Shown: one piece after another, positions 8,963 through 17,518 of the stretch | Layout: every line of letters starts with the position of its first letter | Numbering within the stretch: position 1 is the first letter of the stretch | Source: Bremerella alba | GTDB lineage: Bacteria > Planctomycetota > Planctomycetia > Pirellulales > Pirellulaceae | Assembly (NCBI RefSeq): GCF_013618625.1 | Contig: NZ_JABRWO010000004.1 | Coordinates: 62,001 to 126,000 of the forward strand | Reading direction: 5' to 3' | Length of the DNA stretch: 64,000 bases | The notes under the pieces: model-generated | The model's input: only the letters and a program-made list of their open reading frames with translations | Told to the model about the DNA's origin: nothing | Databases searched by the model: none | Translations under genes and position numbers: made by a program

Positions 8963-10630
8963 CTACAGGACTTCGATGCTTTTGATGGCGTTGCCGCCCC
9001 CCTGCGAGGCCGCCAACAGGCAGCGTCGGGCCGCTTGAAAGATCTCTTGCGGCGGTAGACTCTTCGGAGGCACACAGACGGATGCCACACCTCCACAGAG
9101 CGCCAATTCCATCCCTTGGTGGCACTCGCGCCGCTGCGACCAGGAGGTCACCAGATCAAGGATTTGCCGGGTCAACGTGACCGTTTGATGCCGATCGTGA
9201 TCTTCCAGAAGCACGGCCAGCCCCATCTCGCCGCAAGGCAGCACACGCCCCAAACCATCACTCAAGCGGTCGACAATGGCCGCGACCAATTGCCGCCAGA
9301 CATCGACTTCTTCGATACCGGCCACCACGAGAAATTCGTCGAATTGATTGATTTTCAAGAGCGAGATCGAAAACTCGCAGCGATGCCCTCGACAGCGCTG
9401 CATCGACGAGGCGATTTCGATCAGCATACTCGCATCGGCCAAAATCGGATCGACCGGCACTTCTTCGGCAGGCGTTGCTGCACGACTCTGCTTCTCCGCG
9501 AGAGGAGGAACGCCATTATTTTCAGCCAGACTTTTTGTGGTGTCGATCAGTCGCTGCACTTCGGGAGACTGAATTACCTGCTCTTGCGGCGAGTGATCTC
9601 CTAAGGCCAGCGGCGCGGCGACCGACTCGGCCAATTGAGCCAACTGAACGTAAGCCTCGGCAACCACTTCGCAGTAGTCCGTTCCGTCTGGTAGAGACAC
9701 CGACAGGACGCCGGCCATTTGATACAGTTTTTCCTGGATATCGACCACCAGGTGCTCGACCGTATCGGCATCGTGGCTGGTGGTCGACTTCAGCTGATCG
9801 AGAAACTTCGGCATCAAGTTGAGTCGATGGTGCGCGAGTACTTCGGCCAGGTTGTGTGCTAGTCGGAGTGTCGCCGATTGCCCGCTAAGTTTGCCGAAAT
9901 CGATCCCAGAGGAAGGGCTCCCTTCCCGAATCACTTGGACCAATGTCTCTGGCAAGTTCCAGCTTTGCAGTAGCCGACAGCCGAGAATGTTGTGATCGAA
10001 ACCGAGCGTCTCCCATTCCATCTCCGAGAGGTCGGCCTCTTCCTGCAGCACCTTGTTGGCGAAGTTCGCATAGGCATCGCCCAGGTCCTGCAGCATGACC
10101 AACGCTCCGATTTCGGAAAGGAGCCCGGCAATGAACGCATCGTCGCCGAAGTTCTTCCGCTGCAATCGGGCAATCTCACGAGCAGCAACGGCCTTGGTCA
10201 ACGCAAACTGCCAGTATTGCGCCAAGACTTCGGCCTCGATTCCCTGCAGCATGGCCTTTGGTAGGCTGAAGCCGAGGACCAGCAACTTCAGCGGCTTAAT
10301 CCCTAATAAAGCAAGCGCCTGGTTGAGGTCTGATACCTGACCTGAAAGCCCAAACAGCGGACTATTGACGACCTTCAAGATTTTGAGGGTCATGGCCGGA
10401 TCGCGTTGAATGCACTGCTTAATTTGGACGACCGTGGCATGTTCGTCGGCAGTAAGCTTGAGGACATCCATGGCGACGGTCGGCAGAGAATAGAGCTGCT
10501 GGGCTCGGGAAACCATCTGAGCCACCAGCCCCGCTTCATCAAAAGGCTGCTGAGCGTGACCAAGTGTCTTAGGTACGCCGGTCGTTATGGAAGAACCGCC
10601 TGTCACGTCAGTTGCCTTTGGGAAAGCCAA
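8963..10630 (-). CDS. HDOD signalling protein with degenerate GGDEF-like C-terminus
   Basis: A 555-residue cytoplasmic regulator. Residues about 40-240 form an HDOD domain: 'LPTVAMDVLKL', 'PAMTLKILKVVNS' and 'LALLGIKPLKLLVLG' are typical, with 'DAFIAGLLSEIG' in the middle. Residues about 390-555 have the shape of a GGDEF cyclase ('SISLLKINQFDEF', 'CGEMGLAVLL', 'QEIFQAARRCLLAASQGGGNAI'), but the signature GG(D/E)EF is replaced by CGEMG, so cyclase activity is unlikely and it may only sense nucleotide. The start is TTG at 10628-10630, supported by AAGGA eight bases upstream. HDOD proteins commonly link c-di-GMP or stress signals to motility, type IV pili or the cell cycle. The target here is unknown. 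Confidence 0.8.
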   Translation of the reverse strand: MAFPKATDVTGGSSITTGVPKTLGHAQQPFDEAGLVAQMVSRAQQLYSLPTVAMDVLKLTADEHATVVQIKQCIQRDPAMTLKILKVVNSPLFGLSGQVSDLNQALALLGIKPLKLLVLGFSLPKAMLQGIEAEVLAQYWQFALTKAVAAREIARLQRKNFGDDAFIAGLLSEIGALVMLQDLGDAYANFANKVLQEEADLSEMEWETLGFDHNILGCRLLQSWNLPETLVQVIREGSPSSGIDFGKLSGQSATLRLAHNLAEVLAHHRLNLMPKFLDQLKSTTSHDADTVEHLVVDIQEKLYQMAGVLSVSLPDGTDYCEVVAEAYVQLAQLAESVAAPLALGDHSPQEQVIQSPEVQRLIDTTKSLAENNGVPPLAEKQSRAATPAEEVPVDPILADASMLIEIASSMQRCRGHRCEFSISLLKINQFDEFLVVAGIEEVDVWRQLVAAIVDRLSDGLGRVLPCGEMGLAVLLEDHDRHQTVTLTRQILDLVTSWSQRRECHQGMELALCGGVASVCVPPKSLPPQEIFQAARRCLLAASQGGGNAIKSIEVL

Positions 10631-10835
10631 GCCAAGAATCCTTTGGGTGCCTTATTTCGTTTAAAAATATAGGTCACCCAAGGCAGCACGACGGCGGAAT
10701 TAATAGCTGCGAAAAGGTTTACGCCGATTGCCATTGTTTGACCCGTAGTTTGCTTAAAACCACACCTCCGGGTAACCTGAAGCATTGTCACCTCCCCTAA
10801 ATTCACTACGAACGACACGACCACCCCTCTGCCCC

Positions 10836-11837
10836 ATGCCATCGCAAGCGAACATTTCAAGATGCGACCTCCGCCGAGGGTTCACGCTAGTCGAACTTCT
10901 GGTCGTGATCGCGATTATCGGAATCTTGATTGGGTTGCTCCTGCCTGCGGTTCAGCGTGCTCGTGAAGCGGCTCGGCGCACGCAGTGCGTCAACCAGCTC
11001 AAACAAATCGGCCTGGCCTGGCATAACCATACCGACACCTACAACGCATTTCCGACCGGTGGGTATGCTCAGCACGTGTTTGCGACCTATAAGGATGGTC
11101 GCCCCGGTCAGCTCGACAAACAGGCCGCCGGTTGGGCCTTTCAGATTCTGCCGTTCATGGAACACGACACCGTCCATAACGGGAAGCCGGGCGGAACCGA
11201 TTTCGAATCGTCGAAGTTCGCCATGAGCGTTCCAATCCCGGAGTACTTCTGCCCGAGTCGTCGCTCGCCCACTTCCGAGCCTGCCAAGCTGATCCCCATG
11301 TGTATTAGTTCCGATGGCACCAACGGAAACACGTTCGATCAGGTCCCTCGAGCTCAAATCGATTACGCTGGTGGCAACCAAGAAGGGACCGGCATACTGG
11401 CCAGGAACTTCACCGGCACTTGCGGCGACACCTCGAGCGGAGTCGGGCCTCGTAAGAACCTCTACCGCTTTTCCTCTGTGACCGACGGGACCAGCAACAC
11501 GTTGATGGTGGCCGAGAAATGCGTGAACCTCAATACGATGGGACAAGGCTCGCAAGAGGGTGACATCTATGGCTACACATCGGGCTGGGATGGAACGCCG
11601 GCAAGTGACCCCGGCATCACGCACGAAACGGTCCGCCGAACCGACCTGGAACCGTGGCCTGATATCATCGCCACCAACCCACTCAATGGAGCCAACCGCT
11701 TCGGCAGTTCGCACGCCGGCGGTCTGAATGCCCTATTAGTAGACGGCAGCGTCCGTTTCATCCCCTACACGATCGAGCAAGACCTTTTCCGCAAGCTAGG
11801 GGACAAAGGGGATGGGGAAGTGGTAAGCTTTCAGTAA
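10836..11837 (+). CDS. DUF1559 type II secretion-like pseudopilin
   Basis: A 333-residue member of the large planctomycete DUF1559 family. The class III leader '[12 protein letters not shown]' is near residue 13, followed by a hydrophobic N-terminal helix '[22 protein letters not shown]'-like and the conserved '[12 protein letters not shown]'. The C-terminus has the family ending '[18 protein letters not shown]'. Such proteins are cleaved by prepilin peptidase and assembled as pilus-like or secretion components; their roles are poorly known. ATG at 10836 is chosen over TTG at 10785 because it puts the prepilin leader at the usual distance. It is a single gene upstream of the toxin-antitoxin remnant. 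Confidence 0.88.
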   Translation: MPSQANISRCDLRRGFTLVELLVVIAIIGILIGLLLPAVQRAREAARRTQCVNQLKQIGLAWHNHTDTYNAFPTGGYAQHVFATYKDGRPGQLDKQAAGWAFQILPFMEHDTVHNGKPGGTDFESSKFAMSVPIPEYFCPSRRSPTSEPAKLIPMCISSDGTNGNTFDQVPRAQIDYAGGNQEGTGILARNFTGTCGDTSSGVGPRKNLYRFSSVTDGTSNTLMVAEKCVNLNTMGQGSQEGDIYGYTSGWDGTPASDPGITHETVRRTDLEPWPDIIATNPLNGANRFGSSHAGGLNALLVDGSVRFIPYTIEQDLFRKLGDKGDGEVVSFQ

Positions 11838-11885
11838 GCCACGTCGAAATGTTCTTGGAGAGTTTTAAACTCTTGGAAATGCCAG

Positions 11886-12110
11886 ATGATTGTTCACATC
11901 AAAAAATTGGGCGACCAATACATCTTGGAACTTGATCCGTCGATTATCGAAACAATGCAGATCGACGAGACCACGCCACTGATCATTAAGGCGGATACCG
12001 AAGGTTTTTTCTGCGCTCCGGTCGATGATATTTCCGAGGAAGAGTTTCAAGCGTCGCTCGAAAAAGTAAATGGCAACTATGCCAAAGCTCTTCAGAAGTT
12101 GGCAGAGTAG
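11886..12110 (+). CDS. AbrB/MazE-like antitoxin of a Doc module
   Basis: A 74-residue protein with an N-terminal swapped-hairpin AbrB-like shape ('IKKLGDQYILELDPSII', 'TTPLIIKADTEGFF') and an acidic C-terminus ('DDISEEEFQASLEKV') that would wrap the toxin. Such antitoxins bind their own promoter and neutralise a partner. The stop codon TAG at 12108-12110 directly abuts the ATG at 12111 of the broken Doc toxin, the usual type II order. The antitoxin frame looks intact although its toxin is not. Confidence 0.7.
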   Translation: MIVHIKKLGDQYILELDPSIIETMQIDETTPLIIKADTEGFFCAPVDDISEEEFQASLEKVNGNYAKALQKLAE

Positions 12111-12509
12111 ATGGCCAATAGCGTTCGATTTCTCAAGTTGTCTCGGGTGCTGGGGATTCACTAGTCTTCGATTCAACGCTATGGTGGCGATCCCGGAATT
12201 CGTGATATTGGCCTGCTGCAGTCGGCAATCGCAATGCCTCAAGCAATGTTCGCCGGGCATCATCTCCACTCGACAATTTATGAAATGGCGTCAGCGTACC
12301 TATTTCATATTTGTGCACACCACCCCTTCATAGATGGCAACAAACGCACTTCGGCTATGACCGCGATTATCTTTCTAGATCTAAACGGCGTCGAAGTCAC
12401 CGCTTCGCAACCGGATTTAGTAGACTTTGTATTAGGTGTCGCCTAAGGAAAAACTCAGAAACCAGAGATCGCTGAGTTTTTCCGAGCCAATACCAAGCCG
12501 GCACCCTAG
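12111..12509 (+). pseudogene. doc: Death-on-curing (Doc/Fic) toxin with two in-frame stops
   Basis: Read from ATG 12111, one continuous frame gives a full-length Doc protein of about 132 codons apart from two stops: TAG at 12162-12164 and TAA at 12444-12446. The first falls in 'LGIH*SSIQRYGG', where Doc has an acidic residue (HDANISRYGG in phage P1 Doc). The second falls in 'LGVA*GKTQKPEIAEFF', just before the last helix. Each could be a single Glu codon changed by G-to-T. The Fic motif 'HPFIDGNKR' is intact. Doc family members phosphorylate EF-Tu. The remnant ends at the TAG at 12507-12509, overlapping the end of dapL. Confidence 0.8.
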
Positions 12510-13741
12510 TCGAACTTCAACGAGATCTGCTTCAAACGCTTTTCGGTCTCTTCCATCAGTGCGTCTTCGGCAGCTTCATCGGCCGCGACGTACGTCACCG
12601 AGAAACGCAGGAACGAACCGGCGTCGTCCCAGGGCACCGTGCAGATTGACTTCTCGGTGATCAGATACTGCGAGGCCTCTTCGGCGTTAGCGAAGCTTGC
12701 GCCCCCTTCGACTCCGACAGGGCTCTTTGTATACAGGAAGTAGGTCCCGCCAGGCATTTCGCATTGGAAACCGCAGCGGTTGAGCATGTCGACCAGTTTC
12801 TTCAAACGTCGCTCGTACTTGGCCTTGGTTTGCTGGGGGATCTCTTCATTGGCCAAGGCCGCGGCGGCTGCTTTTTGAACGGCGATGAATTGCCCGCTGT
12901 CGCAGTTGTCTTTCACGTCGCTGAAGGCCTGAACCAACAGAGGGTTGCCGCAAACCCAACCGATTCGCCAGCCGATCATGTCGAAGCCCTTGGACAGCGA
13001 ATGGACTTCCACGCCCACGTCCTTGGCACCTGGCACGCTGAGGAAACTAAGGGGTTCCCCTTCAAAGGTCAGCACGGTGTGGGCCGCGTCTTGCACGACG
13101 ACCAGGTTGTTTTCTTTGGCGAACTGCACGACCTTTTCGTAGAACTCTTTGGTCGCGATCTTTCCGGTCGGGCTGTTGGGATAGTTGATCACCAGCAGCT
13201 TGGCCTTCTCCTTCACTTCGGCTGGAATGCCGTCGAGATCGGGGAAGAAATCGTTTTCAGCCAAGAGCGGAAGCTTGTAAACAGCACCGCCATAATAGGC
13301 TGAATGCGTTCCGGCGACAGGGTAGCCAGGCACCGTCATCAGGCAGACATCGCCTGGGTTGATGAAACAGGCCGGCAGCATGGCCAAGGCCGTCTTCGAG
13401 CCGATGCAGTGGTTCACTTCGGTCGCCGGGTCGAGCTTCACACCGAACATCCGCTGCATGTAGTCGGCCACAGCCTGCTTGAATTCAGCCACGCCGTTGT
13501 CGGCATAGCCGCGGTTCTCTGGCTTGTTGATCTCTTCGCCCATCACCTGGCGAACCGATTCCGGGGCCATTTCGTCGTTTTCGCCGATCCCGAAGTCGAT
13601 CAGCTGACGATCGGGGTAATCGGCAAGTGCCTTGCGTTTGGCCCGCTTGATCTTCTCGAACTTATAGATCGCGGTTCCCTTACCGTAGTTTTCGCCACCG
13701 ATACGTTCAGCAAACAGCTTCTGGAAATAGGGATCGCTCAT
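12506..13741 (-). CDS. dapL: LL-diaminopimelate aminotransferase
   Basis: DapL converts tetrahydrodipicolinate plus glutamate to LL-diaminopimelate in one step, feeding lysine and, where present, peptidoglycan synthesis. The 411-residue length is standard. It is a fold type I PLP enzyme: 'FGIGENDEMAP' near residue 42, 'YPNSPTGKIAT' near 190, 'VVVQDAAHTVL' near 215, and the Schiff-base lysine in 'VHSLSKGFDMIGWRIGW' near 250. The C-terminal 'FLRFSVTY' is typical. ATG at 13739-13741 fits known DapL N-termini ('DPYFQKLFAERIGG'); the in-frame upstream start at 13771 adds nothing recognisable. Its stop overlaps the Doc remnant. Confidence 0.93.
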   Translation of the reverse strand: MSDPYFQKLFAERIGGENYGKGTAIYKFEKIKRAKRKALADYPDRQLIDFGIGENDEMAPESVRQVMGEEINKPENRGYADNGVAEFKQAVADYMQRMFGVKLDPATEVNHCIGSKTALAMLPACFINPGDVCLMTVPGYPVAGTHSAYYGGAVYKLPLLAENDFFPDLDGIPAEVKEKAKLLVINYPNSPTGKIATKEFYEKVVQFAKENNLVVVQDAAHTVLTFEGEPLSFLSVPGAKDVGVEVHSLSKGFDMIGWRIGWVCGNPLLVQAFSDVKDNCDSGQFIAVQKAAAAALANEEIPQQTKAKYERRLKKLVDMLNRCGFQCEMPGGTYFLYTKSPVGVEGGASFANAEEASQYLITEKSICTVPWDDAGSFLRFSVTYVAADEAAEDALMEETEKRLKQISLKFD

Positions 13742-13869
13742 AGTCTTGGTTCTGAGTTCTCGTAGGGTCAAATAGATGGCCAGAATTCAAACCTACTAGC
13801 CTACCGCCGGGCAAAAGAGACAACAACCGGGGCAGGGGAGTTCGCCAGAAGTGGGTCGCTGCCGGGCAA

Positions 13870-14967
13870 TTACGACAAACTCTGGTAAAGCGCTGCATGC
13901 CGGTCGATCATCTGCTGAACGCTGAACTGCTGCTCGATCGACGTTCGCCCTGCCTCCGAGAAACGGGTTCTCAGGGCTTCGTCTTCCAGCAGAAAATTGG
14001 CAAAACGGGAATACTCGGTCCGCTGCCCCAGCCCGACCAGGTACCCATTCTCGTCGTGGGTCACTAAATCGCGGTTGCCGGGTATATCGCTGACAGCGAC
14101 CGGCAGCCCGATGGCCATGGCCTCCATCAACGCGTTCGACTGACCTTCATAGCCACTGGCCAACATAAACAACGTCGCGTGTCGCATCAGATCGGCCACA
14201 TCGTCTCGCGGTCCGGCGATACGCACCTTGTCGTCGATGGTGACCTGCTGCGTATAGCGTTCGAGCCGCTCGCGCTGGGGCCCGTCGCCTACGATCACCA
14301 GAAACGCATCCTCGCGGATACGCTTCAAAATTTCCGTCGCCCAGATCAGATCCTTCATCCGCTTTTGCGGCCAAAGACGCCCGACGCTGAGCATCATCTT
14401 GGCATCCGCAGGCAATCGCAACTGCTGCCAGAGGTCTTCCTTGCTCGTCTGCGGAGGGCCGTCGATCAGGTCGATGCCGTTTGGAATGACGACGAACTTA
14501 TTCTTGTCGCGTCCCTGCTTCACGTAGAAGTCGACGATGCCTGAACTGTTGACCACGATCTTGTCGGTCTTGCGATCGAGGTAGCGATCGATGAGGTGTT
14601 CGTGCGTGATCTTCCAAGGATCGACGCAGCGTTCTCCGCACAAAACGTGACGCACTCCGGCTGCCTGGGCCGCTTTGCGACCGTAGCTATTGGCCGCGAA
14701 AAGCCACGTATGAACGATGTCTGGCTTTACCTCTTGAATGTGCTTCTTGAGTCGCCAATAGGCCGCTGGATCGATCTTCAACTTTTTGCCGATCACCGTC
14801 ACCGGGATACCGGCCGCGGTTAGCTCTTCGCTGTAGGGACCACCCCGGGTCAAGCAACAGACCGAAACCTCGAACTGATCGCGCGGCAAGCCCTTGGCCA
14901 ACATCGTCAGTTGTTTCTCGGCTCCCGAACGATCAAGCGTCGGGATGATGAGCATCAGTTTCTGCAT
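13870..14967 (-). CDS. Glycosyltransferase family 4 protein
   Basis: A 365-residue GT-B fold glycosyltransferase. The N-terminus 'LIIPTLDRSGAEKQLTMLA' is the classic GT4 acceptor-domain start. 'MMLSVGRLWPQKRMKDLI' near residue 190 and 'LVIVGDGPQRERLE' near 220 mark the nucleotide-sugar domain, and the 'EGQSNALMEAMAIGLPVAVSDIPGN' region has the EX7E catalytic glutamates. It would transfer a sugar in the cytoplasm to a glycan or lipid acceptor. It is transcribed alone, upstream of dapL on the same strand with a 128-bp gap. Donor and acceptor cannot be told. Confidence 0.88.
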   Translation of the reverse strand: MQKLMLIIPTLDRSGAEKQLTMLAKGLPRDQFEVSVCCLTRGGPYSEELTAAGIPVTVIGKKLKIDPAAYWRLKKHIQEVKPDIVHTWLFAANSYGRKAAQAAGVRHVLCGERCVDPWKITHEHLIDRYLDRKTDKIVVNSSGIVDFYVKQGRDKNKFVVIPNGIDLIDGPPQTSKEDLWQQLRLPADAKMMLSVGRLWPQKRMKDLIWATEILKRIREDAFLVIVGDGPQRERLERYTQQVTIDDKVRIAGPRDDVADLMRHATLFMLASGYEGQSNALMEAMAIGLPVAVSDIPGNRDLVTHDENGYLVGLGQRTEYSRFANFLLEDEALRTRFSEAGRTSIEQQFSVQQMIDRHAALYQSLS

Positions 14968-14987
14968 CGTCGCTTCCGAATTTCCTT

Positions 14988-15123
14988 TGCCTCAGAGAGC
15001 ACGTAGGAAAGAGAGGAAGATGAACCACAAATGAACAGGGATAGCAGTGGCACTCACTTTTAAAGTCTAATATCCCTGTTCATTTGTCGTTCTCTTACTT
15101 CCTCTCTGTGCACTCTGTGGCTA
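14988..15123. repeat. Long intergenic inverted repeat with 17-bp perfect core arms
   Basis: ACAAATGAACAGGGATA at 15027-15043 is the exact reverse complement of 15071-15087. The symmetry continues outward imperfectly: AGAGAGGAAG on the left pairs with CTTCCTCTCT on the right, and CAGAGAGCACG pairs with the GTGCACTCTGTGGC segment near 15109-15122. The whole unit spans about 135 bp between two same-strand genes and could fold into one long hairpin. I believe similar words are common between genes in environmental planctomycetes, but cannot check that here. Confidence 0.7.
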
Positions 15124-15126
15124 TTG

Positions 15127-15888
15127 CTAAACAACCCGGCGTCGTTCTTTTTCCAATGAATCCCAGAGGAATTGAACCACCTTGGGGGCCATCAGGCTGT
15201 AGTACTTAAAACCGTGTCCCCCACCCTTGGTCTCTAAGTCGCACGTGTGTGGCACACCTAAAGACTGTAGCTTCATTCGTAATCGATCCGAGCTTTCCCA
15301 CCAAGAGGTATCCTCTGGGCAGCAGCAAAAGAATTGATTGCGTGGCCAGTTCAGCGGGTGAATGTGCAGGGTCGTCGTGTCTTGCCGGGCCTGTTCGGCA
15401 TTGTCGTACATCTGCCAGAGGTTGTCTTGGTCGTCTTCCCGCATCCGATTCTGATAGTCGATCGCGGGACTCACGCCGGCGACAACCGGGAAGATATCGG
15501 GAAATTTGTACGCAAACCGCAGCGAACCCTGCCCCCCCATGCTCGTCCCGAACAAGGCCACCTTCGGCGTTTTCGCGCCGTAACTCTCTTCAATATACGG
15601 CAGCACACTTTCCAGCAGATAGGTTTGAGCCGACCGCTGAGGATCGAATTCTTCGCAGATCCGATCGGTCCACCAGCTGCGCTGCGTCACCGGGGCAACC
15701 ACCGGCAAGCCAAACTTTTCCAGCTGCTCGACGAACGCCGCACTGTGATGCAGCTTGCCCAAGTGCACGCCATGCAGATAGATGCCAACATAGCCATGCT
15801 CGTTCGTCTGCTGCGGCTGAAACTGTTGGCACGGATGGCCATCAAGGTCGATCTCTTGCCAGCTGCCGTAAGTGGGTTGATCGGTCAT
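15127..15888 (-). CDS. Alpha/beta hydrolase, esterase D-like
   Basis: A 253-residue cytoplasmic serine hydrolase. 'LFGTSMGGQGSLRFAYKFP' near residue 130 holds the nucleophile elbow GxSMGG. 'GVSPAIDYQNRM' follows, 'CPEDTSWWESSDRLR' gives a candidate acid, and 'KGGGHGFKYY' near 228 gives the catalytic His. It resembles the S-formylglutathione hydrolase/esterase D group. ATG at 15886-15888 is preferred over the 15939 start, because the upstream segment has no structure. The substrate is unknown; it stands alone. Confidence 0.8.
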   Translation of the reverse strand: MTDQPTYGSWQEIDLDGHPCQQFQPQQTNEHGYVGIYLHGVHLGKLHHSAAFVEQLEKFGLPVVAPVTQRSWWTDRICEEFDPQRSAQTYLLESVLPYIEESYGAKTPKVALFGTSMGGQGSLRFAYKFPDIFPVVAGVSPAIDYQNRMREDDQDNLWQMYDNAEQARQDTTTLHIHPLNWPRNQFFCCCPEDTSWWESSDRLRMKLQSLGVPHTCDLETKGGGHGFKYYSLMAPKVVQFLWDSLEKERRRVV

Positions 15889-16089
15889 GTCTATTTCTAT
15901 TCTAGGAAAACTCAGCTTAGCCGAATGGTGAGCGTTCAATCACAGTCACCGAGTCGACTATCCGTTTGAGAACTCGAACCTTAGTGGGAATTCGCGCATT
16001 CACTTGTTATCATAAGCCACGAGCGAATTGCCTGACGTAGCCGCATTTCAAATTATACCGACCAAACGAATCAGTAAGGAAACACAGAT

Positions 16090-16353
16090 ATGAAGCCACA
16101 TCGCGGTGTGCTCATCTTGGTCTTGGGAATTCTTGGTATAGTCGCATGCTGCTTCTGCGGCCCGGTGGCCTGGTACATGGGCTCGCAAGATTTGGTGGAA
16201 ATCGATGCTGGCCGGATGGATCCCGAAGGGCGTCAAATGACACAAATCGGTATGATTCTCGGCATCGTCGGCATGGTCCTGGGAGTCCTCGCAATCCTCA
16301 TCCCGGTTGTGGTCATCCTCCTGACTGGCGGCTTTGCCATCGCGGTAAACTAG
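16090..16353 (+). CDS. Small two-TM membrane protein (DUF4190-like)
   Basis: An 87-residue protein with two hydrophobic helices, about residues 7-30 and 52-83, separated by a polar loop containing 'SQDLVEIDAGRMDPEGRQ'. This is the layout of DUF4190-type proteins: a first helix, a short loop, then a glycine-rich second helix ('GMILGIVGMVLGVLAI'). AAGGAAA lies eight bases before the ATG. The function is unknown; proteins of this type are often found fused to or beside zinc-ribbon domains, which is not the case here. Confidence 0.7.
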   Translation: MKPHRGVLILVLGILGIVACCFCGPVAWYMGSQDLVEIDAGRMDPEGRQMTQIGMILGIVGMVLGVLAILIPVVVILLTGGFAIAVN

Positions 16354-16363
16354 CAGTCGAAAA

Positions 16364-17281
16364 TCACTTGACGAAGACGAAATTTTCGTCGCGCAGCTCT
16401 TGTTCGCCATCCCAACGATAGGCGCACAGGAAGCCTCCTTTGGCCACGCTGTAGTCCACACATGCCACGTTCTTGGCTAACCGCTTGGGCGTGGTTTCTT
16501 TCAGCCAGTAGTGGCCGAGAAATACCGGCTTCTCGGTCGCGCCGTAGGGCCGAGATGCCGCGCAAATGGTGTCGCTCAGGGGAACATCGCAGGCCAACGG
16601 ATCGGTCATCGCGTAGCTGCCAAAGGTATGCCCCTGGGCATTCGAAAACCAACGCGTGCGAGTTTTCGTTCGGGCATGCCCATCCTTATCTTGAAAGCTA
16701 AAGCCTTCCGGCAGCTGCATCTCTCTTCCCTTGAGGATCACTTCGACCGAAGGGAAAAGCGAATGCCCTGGCACGCAGGCCGACGTAAGTACCTCGTCGG
16801 TGAGACCGCCCGCTTGTTGCAACTGGCTTTCAATCTGACCGATCGCCGCATCATCCCAACACGCATGCACGGCCCTTAGGCCGTCGAGCTCGAGCCACAT
16901 CGGCAACCTGCGAAACCATGCCAAGGCATCGCTCAACTGGGACTCGTTCAACTGGGCTAACGTTTGCGAATGCTGCTTTTCGTTCTTGGCCGTATGAGGT
17001 CGTAAATACTCACCGGCCCGATCAGGGTGTGGCGTATGAAACGCCATCGCATTGAGTTCGTGATTGCCCATCACCGTGAGGGCCGCGTCGGTCTCGACCA
17101 TGCCGCGCACGATTTCCAGCGTCTCGCGAATCTTCGGCCCGCGATCGACGAAGTCTCCGAGAAACACCACGCGTCGCTGCGGGTGGCCGTACACGCCGTC
17201 GCGCTGCGAATAGCCCAACTCTTTCAGCAGTGCCGTAAGCGCATCGGCGTGGCCGTGGATGTCTCCGATAATGTCGTACAT
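16364..17281 (-). CDS. Metallophosphoesterase (calcineurin-like, PrpE/ApaH type)
   Basis: A 305-residue dinuclear metal phosphatase. The motifs are in order at the N-terminus: 'DIIGDIHGHADAL' (residues 3-15), 'VVFLGDFVDRGP' near 40, and 'TVMGNHELNAMAF' near 70, with 'FLGHYWLKE' near 255. The family includes bacterial protein phosphatases and diadenosine tetraphosphatases; the sequence does not separate these. Convergent with the small membrane protein, with 10 bp between them. Confidence 0.88.
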   Translation of the reverse strand: MYDIIGDIHGHADALTALLKELGYSQRDGVYGHPQRRVVFLGDFVDRGPKIRETLEIVRGMVETDAALTVMGNHELNAMAFHTPHPDRAGEYLRPHTAKNEKQHSQTLAQLNESQLSDALAWFRRLPMWLELDGLRAVHACWDDAAIGQIESQLQQAGGLTDEVLTSACVPGHSLFPSVEVILKGREMQLPEGFSFQDKDGHARTKTRTRWFSNAQGHTFGSYAMTDPLACDVPLSDTICAASRPYGATEKPVFLGHYWLKETTPKRLAKNVACVDYSVAKGGFLCAYRWDGEQELRDENFVFVK

Positions 17282-17347
17282 GAAGCTTTCTTCAGTGCAA
17301 TGAAATGGTTCGCTAAAAATGATCTCACCCCGAGAACACCAAGCCCC

Positions 17348-17473
17348 TTAGCGGTTCAGTCGCTTCTCGTGAGCCTTGTGGACGCATTGCTCGAAGTTCT
17401 CTGCTACAAACAGCCCGGCGTACCAATCGGCGGCTTCGTCGTTAATCCAAGGCTGGAAGTCCCACATTCCCAT
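17348..17473 (-). CDS. Short DUF4259-like ORF, possibly truncated
   Basis: ATG at 17471-17473 gives 41 residues beginning 'MGMWDFQPWINDEAADWYAG' and ending at TAA 17348-17350. The start resembles the N-terminus of DUF4259 proteins ('MGxWGxGxFDNDxAxDW'), which are normally two to three times longer. It could be a decayed remnant or a genuine short protein. It lies 66 bp upstream of the metallophosphoesterase gene on the same strand. Confidence 0.45.
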   Translation of the reverse strand: MGMWDFQPWINDEAADWYAGLFVAENFEQCVHKAHEKRLNR

Positions 17474-17518
17474 GGTCAAGTTTTTCTTTTTTTCAGGGGA
17501 TGATCGTGTAAGGAGCTT

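Noticed and set aside
10603-10860. Minus-strand frame of 85 residues upstream of the pseudopilin
   Set aside because: It overlaps the HDOD gene start, has no family match or ribosome site, and the composition looks like antisense of leader DNA.
12111-12509. Stop-codon recoding (Glu at TAG/TAA) in the Doc gene
   Set aside because: Other genes in the window end normally at TAA and TAG, so global recoding is not tenable.
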